A stretch of 64,000 nt of DNA from Fusarium oxysporum f. sp. lycopersici 4287 (GCF_000149955.1 NC_030993.1:1950562-2014561), one strand, 5' to 3'. Counted from the first letter of the stretch, positions 34,558-47,000 are shown. Program-made: numbers and translations. Notes: a model not told the origin generated them from the letters alone.

Positions 34558-36396
34558 ATGCCCTGCTTCAAGGGCATTGCGGTCAGCATTCATGCGAACT
34601 CTGCCCCGCTGCCAGAGTATGGCATGCAGAAGCAATCTCGTCTCTCAAGAATCAGTACCTACATTCCTGTACCCCAACCTCAGCTCGCTGAGTCAAACAA
34701 ACCCGAGCCTGCAAAATTCGCCATATCCATCACCCTTCTCACCCCCGGCTTGCCTATCCCATACTCGACCCCGAAGCCCAGTGATGATAACCCCTACCCG
34801 AAGCCTCAGTTCGTCGGCGGTCTGAACACCGGCGATCGGAATAAGTCCTCTGGTGTTGTGAACCCCTACATTCCCATGACCAACTCCGAAAATGAGACCA
34901 TCGCTGCCTACATTTACTTTGACGGTAGAGCAAAGGAGGAAGTTGCTACTCTCCTGCGACCAGGTGAGGAAACATGGGTCAACAGTCGCTGGGTCCAGGT
35001 CCCAGACTCTGAAGGTGGCGGTCTGGCCGAACGAGAATTCCTATTCCGCGAGGTTGGCCTCGAGCGCTGGCTCAACGGCTTGGACCTACAAGGCCATGAT
35101 GCAGCTGAGAAGCTAGAGAAGCGTCGCCAGAAGTTTGAGAAACGCCGCCGACGACAACGGGCCATGGAAGGGAACGCCAGTGCCGATTTGGAACAGGGAT
35201 CTACAGGACGGAGGGACACACTACGCTATGGCGCTGACGACAAGTCTCCTATTGAGGCTGTCGTGGACGACTCTGATTCATGGTCCGACGACGACGACGA
35301 ACCCCCTGAGGCGACTGGGCAGATCAAGGTGGCTATGTTCCGCGTGCTGGCCTCAGGCGAAATCAAGAAGGGCGAATACTCACCCCAGTTCGGTGCTCAC
35401 GACGGCGACGAAGATGACATGGGCTCTAAGGAAGGAAATGGCATCGACGCCGACGTTGAACACACGACAAGTTTCGCGAAGCCCAAGACTCTTGATCCGA
35501 AGACTATCAGTACACAGACAGTCACGGGCATTGACGGACCAGACAAGCCCTATGCTGTCTTTACCTTCTTTTACCGAGGAGAGCGTAAGTATTCTCGGGC
35601 GTTTTGAGGATCGTACACTAACCCACATTGCAGGACAATTGCAAAAGATCGGGGTTCTACAGTCCTCAAAGAACCCTCAGACAACCCCTGGATCAGCCAA
35701 ACGGAGGTCAGGTCAACTCGACTTCTCCAGCCTCGGACCTCTCAAGGCTGGTGGCACTGTCGGCTTCTCCGCTTTCCGCGACCAGGCTACCGAAGCCTCG
35801 AGACGACGCAAGGCTAGAAAGAAGAGCAATGGAAATATCGCCGATGATAGCGACGATGATGATGAAGAGGACGACGAGAACCTGGGCAAGATGGAGGAAG
35901 TGTACGCAAAAGATGTGAACGCCAAACTTGCGCCAGAAGACGCCAAATTCCAGGGCGAACTTGCTGAGGGCGTGGATCGTATTCACGTAAGTTCCGCGAT
36001 TAGATCTTTCGGGATATTTGAACTGACGATATGATGTAGCTTAAGAGGGCGCATTCTGCAGACCCAGACAGCTTGGCCACACCGGAATTGTCACAAACTC
36101 CGACCGCAGCTAGCGAATCCACGTCACAAGCGCCTACCACAGGGGGGTCACCCGCCAACAATCTTCTCTCAAACGCTGTAGGTCTTGATACACCTAGCAA
36201 GTCAATTTTCCAGAGTCCTCTCAAGAAGTACCGACCCAGTGTGGATTACGGATCGGGAGGTCTGAACCTCTCAACAGGATCTGGCTTGAAATCAGAGGTA
36301 GATTCAGCTGTTTCCGGGGGATCTGAGTCAGGGTCAGGAACCCCCTCCAATATCGAAACCCAAAAACCGAAGGTTGAGGATGAGGAAGAGCTATGA
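34558..36396 (+). CDS. DUF7918-type fungal protein, function unknown
   Basis: Three exons: 34558-35584, 35634-35986 and 36040-36396; 578 aa. The N-terminal third resembles the DUF7918 fold of filamentous fungi: MPCFKGIAVSIHANSAPLPE, a beta-rich part with ETIAAYIYFDGRAKEE and WVNSRWVQV, then FFYRGERQLQKIGVL across intron 1, which is typical of the family's late strands. An Arg/Lys helix (residues about 185-205) and several Asp/Glu runs follow. The final exon is Ser/Thr/Pro-rich and looks disordered. No catalytic motif is visible and the family has no established role. The initiator context (CACGATGCC) is good. Upstream overlapping frames from 34319 were judged leader sequence. Confidence 0.85.
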
Positions 36397-38110
36397 TCAT
36401 GGCGGAATCCTCGATTTTCGATCGCTCTCACAGACTTCACCGGAGAAGTTTATTCATTGAATTACGAAAGAAAACGACAAAAAATGACGGCCTTGCTCTA
36501 AACATAAACCGGCCGTTGGGTGTCGACATGGACAGCCTTAGCAGCTTCGAGATAGACTGATGGACCAGTTCTTGGGCCGAAGGGTTTACTCCTCGACCGG
36601 CACGACTACTGACAGCACAAGATATAAAATTTTCACTATGAAATTTATGTGGTGTATTGGCGAAGGTTAGGGAAGTATTGGGTGCTTCTAAGATTTGGGA
36701 AGCAAGTGGCTCATGTTGTATCGAGGCGGCCTGTCATTTCTTGGTGCAGGAAAACAAGCAACTCTTGATCTGAGGCATGGGTGGGTTACTTACTAGAGGT
36801 TAGAAGGTCCTACAATCGAGTAGTCTGAGCCAACAGAAGGAACCAGTGTTCGGTGAATCGATTAACTGTATGTGACATATCGTTACTTGAAGAATAGAAC
36901 GGCATTGCTTTACTTCATGCTTGCGAACTGGAGTGAATGCCTTGACTGTATGCACGAGACAGGCCCTGAACGCTATGGTACTGTCACCAACTAGATAGTC
37001 CAGTATGACTATTTCGCTATGCCATTTTCACCCTTTAATCTAGAATCGTAGCTACGAATAGAACATGACTTGGGATATGAGAAAGTCTGCTCTGGCTCTA
37101 ACCCTGGCATGAGAGGCCAGTCTGGAGCTTTAAGATCATGGAGGCACAAATATACAACTGGCCGTAATCAGTACATTCACGAAGTATGCATGTCACCAAT
37201 TCAGGATTGTGTCCAGCAACGAAGTCAAGGTCAGAGTAATAATCAGTTGATAGCATTCTATTATAGCTTCTAAGGAACAAGCCGGCTCAACGAGCAAAAA
37301 GCTCGTAACCAAAATGGATCCTGACAAGATTCGCGCGAATCGTCTACTAAACTTGTGCCATGTTAGCGAAGTGCTTCTGACACGTTGGCTTGTATGAAGA
37401 ATGAATGAGAGGGAGACATGTCAGACTGTTGAGCTTGATAATTTTGAAATCAACATAGAGATTCAGTTGGCCGTTCTTAATGGAAGAGTTTGTCATCATG
37501 CAAGAGGGGGGTGTTAAACGCGTCCAGCTTGTGTGCTGGAGGCATCGAGACGTGTATTCTTGTGTCGTGTCATGTAAACGTACCTTACTGTTATTGGTTT
37601 GAAAGAACCTGCAGATATGTTATTCTGATGCTGCAGAGGCGTCTGCATATTCTCAAGAGTGTTGCCGCCCGAAAATGTCTGCGGGAACCAATTATTGTTG
37701 GAACTGAATTATTGTTGAAGACAAAGAAAGTTTTTCAAGAGCAGCTCCAGCGCAATTTTATTCAGCAGGCGGACCGGGGTATGGTCAATTATCGGTATAT
37801 CCAAGCTCCATCCCGCCATTTATGCTTATACCGAGGCCGCACTGTATCAGCACAGCCCTGGACCCAATCTCCAGCGTATTTCAGTGGGCAGCAGTCCATC
37901 ATCGTTGACGTGTGTGCCTAATCTGCACTGTGCCCCCTCAACCCCACCATCCATTCGATCTCATCTCTCTTCCTTGCTCGCTTCCATTGCTTTCCCCTCG
38001 GGCAGACTTTGCGACAACCCAACGGTTCTCTACCTTAGTTAAAACCTTTCAGTTCCCCCTTTCTAGACGCATTAGCGATCCAAACGACCAGGACAGGTCC
38101 CCAGATCAAA
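36397..38110. other. Intergenic, no supported gene
   Basis: 1.7 kb between the DUF7918 gene and NTF2. A 143-codon frame at 37490-37921 has no recognisable features. The last 190 bp are C/T-rich and lead to the NTF2 start. Confidence 0.5.
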
Positions 38111-38809
38111 ATGGCCGGAAGTGAGTTTATACTGCTCTGGAATGGTTGTACGACGATAGAATCTAACCGCGCACACTTCTAGACTTTGAGGAAGTTGCCA
38201 GTATGTTTGGAACCCTCCTGGACTGATTTATGGGTTCAACCCGCACGACCGTGACCTGATACCTAACGAAAAATAAACAGAACAGTTTGTTGAGTTCTAC
38301 TACAACACCTTCGACAGTGATCGCAAGGGTCTTGCTGCTCTCTACGTAAGTAGCCCTCCAGCCCAACGACGAGAACACTAGTAGAACAACCCGCTAACCC
38401 TGACAATAGCGAGACAACTCTATGCTGACTTTCGAGTCTGCTTCCGTCCTCGGCACCCAGGCTATTACCGAGAAGCTTGCTGTATGCACCCTTTCGTCAC
38501 CAGCGACTTCGAGTCGGCGTTGTTAACAATCTTTCCAACAGGGCCTCCCCTTTGAGAAGGTCAAGCACCAAGTCTCTACCCTCGATGCCCAGCCCTCCAA
38601 TGACCAGGGCGGTGTCATTATCCTCATTACCGGTGCTCTCCTTGTATGTTTCCGACCATCCCACAACCTCCTGAAATGCGCCCACTAACAAATATTAGGT
38701 CGATGAGGAGCAGCGCCCCATGAACTTCAGCCAGTCCTTCCAGCTCGCCCGCGATGCGAATGGCCAGTACTTCGTCTACAACGACATCTTCAAGCTTGTC
38801 TTCGGTTAA
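38111..38809 (+). CDS. NTF2: Nuclear transport factor 2
   Basis: Six exons: 38111-38120, 38183-38200, 38281-38345, 38410-38481, 38542-38643 and 38699-38809, giving exactly 125 aa, the standard NTF2 length. NTF2 is a homodimer that carries Ran-GDP into the nucleus and binds FxFG nucleoporins. The sequence shows [71 protein letters not shown] and the C-terminal [13 protein letters not shown], covering the whole cone-shaped fold including the Ran-binding end. All five introns have GT-AG ends. The first two exons are unusually small (10 and 18 nt). High confidence from end-to-end family match. Confidence 0.97.
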
Positions 38810-39633
38810 TCGAAAGCAGTTACACTGCCGGCCGGCGCTTTTGGTTGTTTGAATGAGTTGAGCGATGTTTATAAACACACAAACACACCAAGTGGGGCGA
38901 CAGAGGAGGGGAAATTAAAGCGGCAATGGCAACGGAATAGCTTCTTTTTTGACGATAAGATGAATTTAGAGCATGGCTTGAAGGGAGCGCAAGTGTTTGA
39001 CTCGGCTGTGATTATCTTGAATTTCTTCCCGCTGATGAAGCGGAATTATTGGTTCCTAAAGCTATGAGTACTCAACCTCACCCTCAGCTTGATAACATGG
39101 CATAGAGGGCCTGAAGAGATGGAGCCAAGAACAGGCCATCTAGAATTGAAAACTGTGAGTGTAAATGGTGCAACGACATACGTCACGTATACTTGAATAG
39201 GGTCACCACTTCGTGATTGGCATTCTACCTTTGAGAAATGAACGCCCTCAGTAGCCACGATCTGACTAATCTTTCAGCAGCAGACAGGGAAATATGCAGC
39301 ATATTTTCTGTGCTAGCTCTGTCAAGATGGTTATGAAAGCCTCAATTTGCTTGTTATGAACACAGAGAATACACCTGTTGAGACCAGAGCTGGGGATTCT
39401 CTTGACAGGACATTTAGAAGGCGAAACATTCACTTTACGCTGAAGTCTTGTCCGAGAAGCAAGCTCATCATCTATTTTTAGGATGGTCATAAGACCGGCC
39501 TCACTGGTCACTGCGAAGTGGGATGGGACGAAACGTAACCCGAGAAAAATCATTCATTTTCCATGCCCTGAACCGTGCAACACCGTTTGATCCCAAAATC
39601 GCAATGCATTGTGAAGGGTATAAACAAATAGGC
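38810..39633. other. Convergent 3' region of NTF2 and eL8, no gene seen
   Basis: 824 bp between the two stop codons. A 72-codon frame at 38849-39067 is low in conserved character and lies where the NTF2 3' UTR should be. Confidence 0.55.
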
Positions 39634-40798
39634 TTAGATCTTGGTAGCAGCCTCAAGAGCCTTCTGCTTCTTGATGATCTTCATCTGAGCCTTGGGGCCC
39701 ATGATACCACCACCCCATTGTCGGCGGGCCTGGTCGTGCTTCTCAAGGTAACCGTCCTTGACAGCGGAGATGAGCTTGGAGAGCTCGTTCTTGTCCTCGG
39801 AGCGGACCTCGGTGACGGCGAGGACAGCGGCGGTCTATAATTGTTAGACACGAAATTGAGCTCATGATTTCGATAAACATACCTTCTTGTGGACGACCGT
39901 TCCGAGACGGGCCTTGCCCTTGACAATGGCGTAAGGGATACCCATCTTCTTGCAAAGAGAAGGAAGGAAGACGACGAGCTCAATGGGCTCGACATCGTTA
40001 GGGATGAGGACGAGAGAGGCCTTCTTGTTCTCAATCAGGCCAACAACGTGGTTGAGACCGTACTTGACAGTGTAGGGCTTCTTGGAAACATCCTCCTTCT
40101 TCTTACCCTCCTTGACGGCGGTAGCCTCCTGGAGGAGACGCTCCTTCTTCTCGGCCTTGGTCTCAGGTCGGTACTTGTTGAGGAGCTTGAAGGCCTGGGC
40201 AGCAGTGTTGCGGTCGAGGACGTGCTGGAACTGAGCGAGAGCCGGGGGAACCTTGAGGCGCATCTGAAGGATCTTCTTCTGTCGCTGGAGGCGAACATAC
40301 TCGGGCCACTTGACCATGCGAGAGACATTTCGCTTGGGCTGGATGTCCTGGCCGATGCCGAAGTTGCGGGGTCGCTTCTCGAGAAGAGGGTTCTATGGAT
40401 GTCAGCGATCTTCCCACCAGGAGGGAGAGAAGAGAATTACTAACCTTGGCGGCCTTCTTGCCAGCCTTACCCTGAGGGAAAGGGGCGGGAGCGACCTTCT
40501 TGCCGGACTTGGGAGGCTGTCATTGAGAAAAGAAGACATCAGCAAGGCGTTCAAGCCAACAAAAGGTCTTCTCTGAACTCTAACGAGAATAGGTCGTGAC
40601 ATTTCTGCACACGCCGCATCTCCAGCCAAGTCTTCACCAGCTCGATACCTGTTACGGTGATCGAATACTGGCGGAATACCAACAGCATATGCCGCCCACA
40701 AAGTGGTCGACGCTGTGGCTCAATTGCACAATAAAGCGCATTTGACTCACAAAACTGTGGCCATTAGAGTCGAGTCGATTGTTTCATTCACTCACCAT
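39634..40798 (-). CDS. RPL8: 60S ribosomal protein eL8 (L8/L7a)
   Basis: Four exons: 40798-40796 (ATG only), 40516-40445, 40392-39883 and 39834-39634; 261 aa. This large-subunit protein belongs to the L7Ae RNA-binding family. Features are the basic start [37 protein letters not shown], the L7Ae core [19 protein letters not shown] and [19 protein letters not shown], and the C-terminal [14 protein letters not shown]. The first intron (279 nt) directly follows the start codon; MPPKSGKK is the expected family start, and no ATG lies in frame in exon 2. Long 5' introns are common in fungal ribosomal-protein genes. Divergent from NCS6. Confidence 0.95.
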
Positions 40799-41301
40799 CT
40801 TGAATAGTTGGGGTTAGTAGTTGCTCGTGGGTTGAAGAGCAAAAGTCCAGGACACGATGGTGGATGGAGAACGAAGTCAAGAAGAAAAGCGAGTTCAGTG
40901 CCTTTTTTCCGTGGAAAATAATTAGGGCTTCCTGTTTTCTGGACCCACATTGAAAAAAAACTCGACCCCACTGGCTGGAAGAAACAAGGACAGACAGGCG
41001 AGGGGCTGGAGCTGATCTTTTCACGACTAATGTAGCGCACGTGACCGTGACTCTTACAGTCAGGCAAACATACTCATGGCTGGAGTCAATGATTGGGAGG
41101 CAATATCTTGAGAAGGAGGGGGGAAAAAAGCTAGAAACTGTGAAGCTGAAGTTATTTTGAAAAAGACTTCTCCAACAAAGTAACTGAACTCGCTCGACAT
41201 AAAACCTCCTGTACTTGGAGAAGTCGTCCACTCACTCCGTCCGTATAAGCACTCACAAAGACTCAAACCACTTGAGACTTTCAAACTCCACTAACAGCAA
41301 A
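40799..41301. promoter_or_regulatory. Divergent promoter of eL8 and NCS6
   Basis: 503 bp between two start codons on opposite strands. It pairs two translation-related genes. No specific site was identified. Confidence 0.55.
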
Positions 41302-42468
41302 ATGGCACCTACACCTTGCGTTCGGTGTCAGAACAACCGAGCTGTTGTAAAGCGACCCAAGAACCATCATAAGCTATGCCGAGACTGCTTCATCAGAGTG
41401 TTCGAGGATGAAGTCCATCACACAATCACATCATCAGACCTCTTCTTTCGGGGTGAAAGAGTTGCTATTGGTGCTTCAGGTGGCAAGGATTCAACAGTGC
41501 TGGCATCTGTAATGAAAACCTTGAACCAACGACACAACTATGGACTTGACCTAGTACTTTTGAGTGTCGACGAGGGCATCAAGGGATATCGGGACGATTC
41601 CTTAGAGACAGTCAAGCGAAATGCTATTCAATACGACATGCCCCTGGAAATTGTTGGTTACGACGAACTGTACGGATGGACCATGGACCAAGTTGTCGAG
41701 ACTATCGGAAAGAAGGGAAACTGCACATATTGTGGTGTTTTCAGACGACAGGCTCTGGACCGAGGAGCCAAGAAACTGGCCATTCAGCATGTCATCACTG
41801 GTCACAACGCTGACGATGTTGCCGAAACCGTTCTCATGAATTTATTACGAGGCGATATGCCACGGTTATCTCGTAGTACCAGCATTGTTACCGGAAACGC
41901 AAGCAGTGAGGTCAAGAGAAGCAAGCCTCTCAAGTATGCATACGAAAAGGAGATCGTACTTTACGCACATCACAAGAAGCTGGACTATTTCAGCACAGAG
42001 TGTATTTACAGCCCCGAGGCTTTCCGAGGAACAGCACGTGGACTTATCAAGAATCTGGAGAAGGTACGGCCAAGTGCAATTCTCGACATTGTACGAAGTG
42101 GAGAGGACATGGCTCGACTTACACCAGACAAGGGCCAAGCTGCGTGTGGCTGCGACGAAGGCGAGGGACTTGGAGGTTGCGGATCAGCCAACGGGCGGAC
42201 TTCTGGTAACGAGATGGCCCAGGTCGAGGCCAGCCTAAAGAAAAAGCACGAGTCTACAGCTCTCGAGACAGAGATCACATCCAATGGAACACCCAAGGAC
42301 GACGCAGTTCCCTTGCCAATAAGGACTAAGAAGCAAAAGGAGACACCTGCACCAAAGCAGAATCTAGGAAAGTGTGTTAAGTGTGGCTACATGTCGAGTC
42401 AGACCATGTGCCAGGCTTGCACGTTGTTGGAGGGTCTGAATAAGAATAGAGCAGAGATAGCGATATAA
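41302..42468 (+). CDS. NCS6: Cytoplasmic tRNA 2-thiolation protein 1 (Ncs6/Ctu1)
   Basis: A single exon of 388 aa. With Ncs2 and the Urm1 sulfur carrier, this adenylating enzyme thiolates U34 of tRNA-Lys, -Glu and -Gln. Visible: an N-terminal zinc finger (C6, C9, C26, C29), the ATP-pyrophosphatase P-loop SGGKDS (residues 59-64), the active-site Cys in [34 protein letters not shown], the second Cys region [14 protein letters not shown], and a C-terminal zinc-binding part [17 protein letters not shown]. The segment before the last finger (residues about 285-365) is lower in conservation. The start at 41302 is chosen because MAPTPCVRC begins the zinc finger; an upstream in-frame start at 41215 would add leader-like sequence. 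Confidence 0.96.
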   Translation: MAPTPCVRCQNNRAVVKRPKNHHKLCRDCFIRVFEDEVHHTITSSDLFFRGERVAIGASGGKDSTVLASVMKTLNQRHNYGLDLVLLSVDEGIKGYRDDSLETVKRNAIQYDMPLEIVGYDELYGWTMDQVVETIGKKGNCTYCGVFRRQALDRGAKKLAIQHVITGHNADDVAETVLMNLLRGDMPRLSRSTSIVTGNASSEVKRSKPLKYAYEKEIVLYAHHKKLDYFSTECIYSPEAFRGTARGLIKNLEKVRPSAILDIVRSGEDMARLTPDKGQAACGCDEGEGLGGCGSANGRTSGNEMAQVEASLKKKHESTALETEITSNGTPKDDAVPLPIRTKKQKETPAPKQNLGKCVKCGYMSSQTMCQACTLLEGLNKNRAEIAI

Positions 42469-42687
42469 TGAATACCCCTGCTGTCAAAACCAATATTTCT
42501 ATCATTCCATTACACCATGGCTCGAACAAAGTACTTTGTTTGAAATTGTTTTATTCTTTCTCTTAGCCACTGTCCATCCGTCTCATAGGCTTCAATGCCT
42601 TGCTACTAGTACCCCGAATATGTGTATTTACAGTTGCAGTTTTGGGCTGTCGTCTCTGGTTATTTGCCCTCGGTTCCATATTGCTGT

Positions 42688-43158
42688 TTAAGAAAAGCGT
42701 GTCTCCAACTGTTTGATCGAATTAATGTTTGAACCACTCCGGTTGAATAGAAAAACAAACCTTCCAAGGGTTGTTCAGCTCGAAGCCTAAAGGCGCTTCT
42801 GGTTTGTCTGTTTGTCCTCGTAGAGTTCCCGTAAGTCGGCGGTCACGGTCCATCACTAATCAATTCGTTAGAATCCTCGAGTTACCGTTCGGCTGGATGT
42901 ATCATACTTTGCTATAAACTAATTAGTATTGACGATACTGTCGAATGCCCACAACTTACTCTATCCCATTGATCCACGGAGTAACGAGGTCGTTTGCCCT
43001 CGTTCTGCCAGGTCTTGATGACGGCAAGACCAGTACCAGAGATACCGAACATCTATCAATCATCAATGAGCTTCCGTATCGTGCGACAGCGAGACCGGAC
43101 GGTGACATACACCAATCATGATGGCATAGGGAAGAAGAGCCTCAAAAGGGACGGGCAT
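42688..43158 (-). CDS. Small complex I subunit, NDUFA1/MWFE-like, with a 4-nt exon
   Basis: This gene is not visible as one reading frame and was assembled by hand. Five exons: 43158-43111, 43052-42960, 42911-42908, 42855-42761 and 42708-42688; 86 aa. The product starts MPVPFEALLPYAIMIG, has a hydrophobic span through GISGTGLAVIKTW, then SVDQWDRQMMDRDRRLTG, GQTDKPEAPLGFELNNPWK and a short LETRFS end. This order matches the small single-span accessory subunit of mitochondrial NADH:ubiquinone oxidoreductase known as NDUFA1 (the Neurospora 9.8 kDa subunit). The third exon is only CAAA; skipping it puts TGA in frame, while including it gives the expected DRQMMDRD. Introns 2 and 3 carry AATACTAAT and TTCTAACGA branch-like sites. 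Confidence 0.85.
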
Positions 43159-44032
43159 CGTGATGGCGGCGCTGCCTGAGCAGACTCGAAGGTATTCGGC
43201 GTATGTATCGGAGAACGAGAGTATGAATTGACCAGGCCTGACCTGTTTTCCGGGTTCGTCGCGGTGGTCGTGAGTCTACCGAGTAAACGGGCCTTGAATT
43301 GAAGCTCAACTTCGAACCGAGCCATTGACGACTCAGCGATTGGTGATGCAGATTTCGGTGCCTGAGGCCAGAAGCTCCGTAACTATCCCTGCGTCGTGGT
43401 ACAGTAACTGAGGGGAGTTATTGCACAGTGTGTTACCAAGCTAGCAGTAGAAGCGTAGTAAGAGAACAGAAGAAAAGGAGGAGTAAACTATGGTTCTTTA
43501 TTGATAATGATTCAATACTCTCAAGACATTTAAAAACGAAATAAAGCAAAGGAGTCACTTAATTTACTTCCCTTATACTTGTATACTATACTAAAACTGT
43601 CAGTTCTTCAATAATCCGCCGGTAAGCACCCTGGCTTTTACTATTCCGGACTTTTTCTCTCTCCCCTGGAGGGGCTCCCTAAGTAGCTGTCGCACGCACT
43701 GTGGCAACTAGCTCCCGCGACTGCTGTTTGATATCACACAAGTTGACGCGACGTGATTCAGTGGCTTTCCTATCGCATCTCTACGATCTTTAGACTCTCT
43801 ACGAACGCGTGGTTCAAATTAACTTGGGCGTGTCAATACACTCCCGAATTTTCTTTTAAGCAACCAGTACTGCGCATTCGCTCCCGGCCGTCCCTCGATG
43901 CAAGCCCGCGTACCGCGATGAAGCAGACGTGACCACACTGCGAGAAACCCTTCGCAACCTACCGAAAGCGACCGATATGCAAATTCGAGGCTCTCGTTTC
44001 AGGATATTTTCTTTTGGGACGCGGGGGTAACC
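43159..44032. promoter_or_regulatory. Divergent promoter region of the complex I gene and SAS3
   Basis: 874 bp between divergent start codons. The part near 43630-43860 includes C/T-rich sequence. A minus-strand frame starting at 43325 is short and lies in the expected leader of the complex I gene. Confidence 0.5.
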
Positions 44033-47000
44033 ATGACAGGTGCACAAACTATGGCTGAAGAGCTTCCACACAGCGTCATGGTTTCCGACGAGGATGCTGA
44101 ATATGAGACGGCAGGCGAAACAGGAGGCGAAACAACAATAATCGCATCTAGGCCAAACGGAGGCAAAGGAAGCTCTGGTACGAATCAAGCTCCAGCAGAG
44201 AATGGCGATTCCGAGTTCGGCGACCACGATGCATCTGGCGAGGATGTAGACGCATCTGGAGAGGAGGACAACGACTATATGGCACCTCCGCAGACATCGT
44301 CTCACGACAGTGTTGGACCTCCGCAAGACGGCGATGAGGAAGATCATGAAAACGTTGAAGGAGATGAGGAACATGAAGAAGACGACGTAGATGCCGAGGA
44401 GGAGGAAGATGTTGATGCCGAAGGAGAAGACTATGAGGAAGACGAAGGCGTTGGTGCCGTTAAGTTTCAACCAGGGACAAGAAGCGACGACGACGATGAC
44501 AGTGAAAGCGATAAATCCGAATCACCAAGCGCAAACGACGAAGAGTCTGACGAGGAGGCTGCATGGGAAGATGCTGCAGAGGCCGAGGAAGATCATGAAG
44601 ATGAAGAGACGGCCGCCTCAAGCAACTGCATCTTCTGCGGCCATAACGAAGACGAAGACCCCAGCGAGGAGTTTGAGGTTTATTTGGCGTGTGTGCGTTG
44701 TGGTGGTAATGGTAAGTTCACCTACATCAGTATACTTTTTGGAAACTTATCAAGTACAGCTCACCAACAATGCGCGCGCGATGCGGCTGCAATGAGTGCG
44801 GATAATAGTAGGTTTCAATGTGTAAGCACAGTTTGGCAAATGCTGACAATACCAGCGCCCGAAATTTGGAAATGCCCTGAATGCTTCAGTAAAGAATCCG
44901 ACGTGGGGAGTGAAGATGAGGAGATGGAGGATCACGATGTTGATCACAATGCCGACATTCACTCCCAACAGTCTGATGTCCCAGAGGTACCAGGGGAGCA
45001 TGAGTCTGGTCAGCACGTCAACGATGACGAAGATGCCAGCTCCCAAAGCGACAATGACAGTGAGCTTGATGAGGAGCCGATTGACGCTCCTCGCAGCTTG
45101 AGAAAACGCAAATCTTCATCATTAGAAGATGACGGAAACGGGCTATCTCTGAGGAAACGACGACGAAACCAGTCCCAAGACGCAGGGTCAGAGAGCACAG
45201 CACGAAATGGAAGCGCTGAACCAGGGCGACACCACCCTCCCAGAACTGTGCGTCTCAAGGTTCCACGACCCCCACCTGTCTCAATAGAGAAACGTACTCG
45301 TACCTCACTTGTACTTAAACTTCATGTCAAGCCTGGCAACCTTAAAGAAATCTTATCTCGCAAAAAGAGAGAAAAGAGAAGGCAGCCAGGTAGTGCCACG
45401 CGCCCGACCCCTCAACGACCAGCCCTGGCTGCGACTCCAGCTCCAGCTGCCAGAGCCAACCTTACAGCTGCAGCTATATCTAACCTTCCCACGCCTTTCA
45501 CATCGGACAACTACTCACAACCATTTTATTCATTTTATGATCGCGAGGCCGATGAGATGAAGGGGAAGCCTTACGGCGGCATATTGACCGAAGCCGAGGC
45601 CGACACATCCAAGACTCTCCCTGATGAGGATGATCGAAACAAGTTCACCTCTACTCTAAAGAAAGCCGAGGATGACTGGAGAGCGCGTCTTCTGCTGGCC
45701 ATGCAAGAAGACCCAAACCCTCCTGTGCGAAAGTCGAAAAAGGCCGGCAACAACGGCAGTGAGATCGAATGCATCGATTTTGGCGGCTGGGAAATCGATA
45801 CTTGGTATGCTGCGCCGTATCCTGCCGAATACAGCATAAATCGCGTGCTGTACATTTGCGAGTTCTGTCTGAAGTACATGAACTCTGACTACGTTGCTTG
45901 GAGGCACAAACTCAAATGCCCAGCCAAGCATCCACCAGGAGACGAGATCTATCGTCATGGATCAGTCTCGGTTTTCGAAGTTGACGGTCGCAAGAATCCG
46001 GTCTACTGCCAGAATCTGTGTCTTCTTGCCAAGCTGTTCCTGGGTTCGAAAACTTTGTATTACGACGTTGAACCCTTCCTTTTCTATGTTTTATGCGAAT
46101 ACAACGAAACAGGTTACCACTTTGTGGGATACTTTTCCAAAGAAAAGAGGGCTAGCAGCCAGAACAATGTCTCATGTATTCTGACATTACCAATACACCA
46201 ACGAAAAGGTTATGGCAACTTGCTTATAGACTTTTCCTACTTACTCACCAAAGTGGAGGAGAAGACGGGTTCGCCCGAGAAGCCTCTCTCTGATATGGGC
46301 CTGGTCTCATATCGCAATTACTGGCGACTGGTTCTGTGTCGATACTTTTTGAAGGTGATGGAGAATGAGAAACACGCAACAGAAGGGCTCAGCATAAAAC
46401 GGATATCCGCCGATACCGGCATGACCCCGGACGATGTCATTTCTGCATTGGAAGGTCTTAGGGCCCTTGTCAGAGATCCGCAGACCAAGGTGTATGCCTT
46501 CAGAGTCGATTTGGATTACTGTCGAGAATACGTGGGCAAGTGGGAAGCCAAGGGTTACGTTCAGTTAAAATCCGAAGCTCTCGTTTGGACTCCATATGTG
46601 ATGGGCCGAACCAATGCCGTCAACTTTGAACTCGGCCCACCGATCAACACCATCGCACCAAGGGAAGACGACGAGGCCAAGATTGACGAGGGAAATGGTA
46701 CGGCTGCCATCGAGGATCATCAGCCAATGGTCAATGGGGAGAAGCACGATGCGTCTGCTCCTGAAGCAGTCGCAGATGCAGACGGTGATGCTTCAATGAA
46801 CATTAATAGAGAACAACCCCAGGAGTCTCCAGTCGAGAACCACTGTGCGGAGCCAGTGCCAGTCCAGTCTATTGAAGATGTGGCACCCGGGCAAGAGAAA
46901 GATAAGGACGTTGAAATGGAAGATGCAAAAGCCGCAGGCCCCCCGGCTTGGCTACAACCATATCAGAACATTCCGTTCACCCGCTTTGAAGTCTTTCCTG

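Noticed and set aside
34319..34825. 168-codon frame overlapping the DUF7918 start
   Set aside because: It lies mostly in C/T-rich leader and then runs out of frame with the conserved protein.
37490..37921. 143-codon plus-strand frame upstream of NTF2
   Set aside because: No recognisable domain, odd Cys-rich composition, and it ends close to the C/T-rich NTF2 leader. More likely chance.
43856..44470. Minus-strand hydrophobic 204-codon frame
   Set aside because: It is the antisense of the acidic Asp/Glu-coding part of SAS3; GAx codons read backwards give hydrophobic residues.
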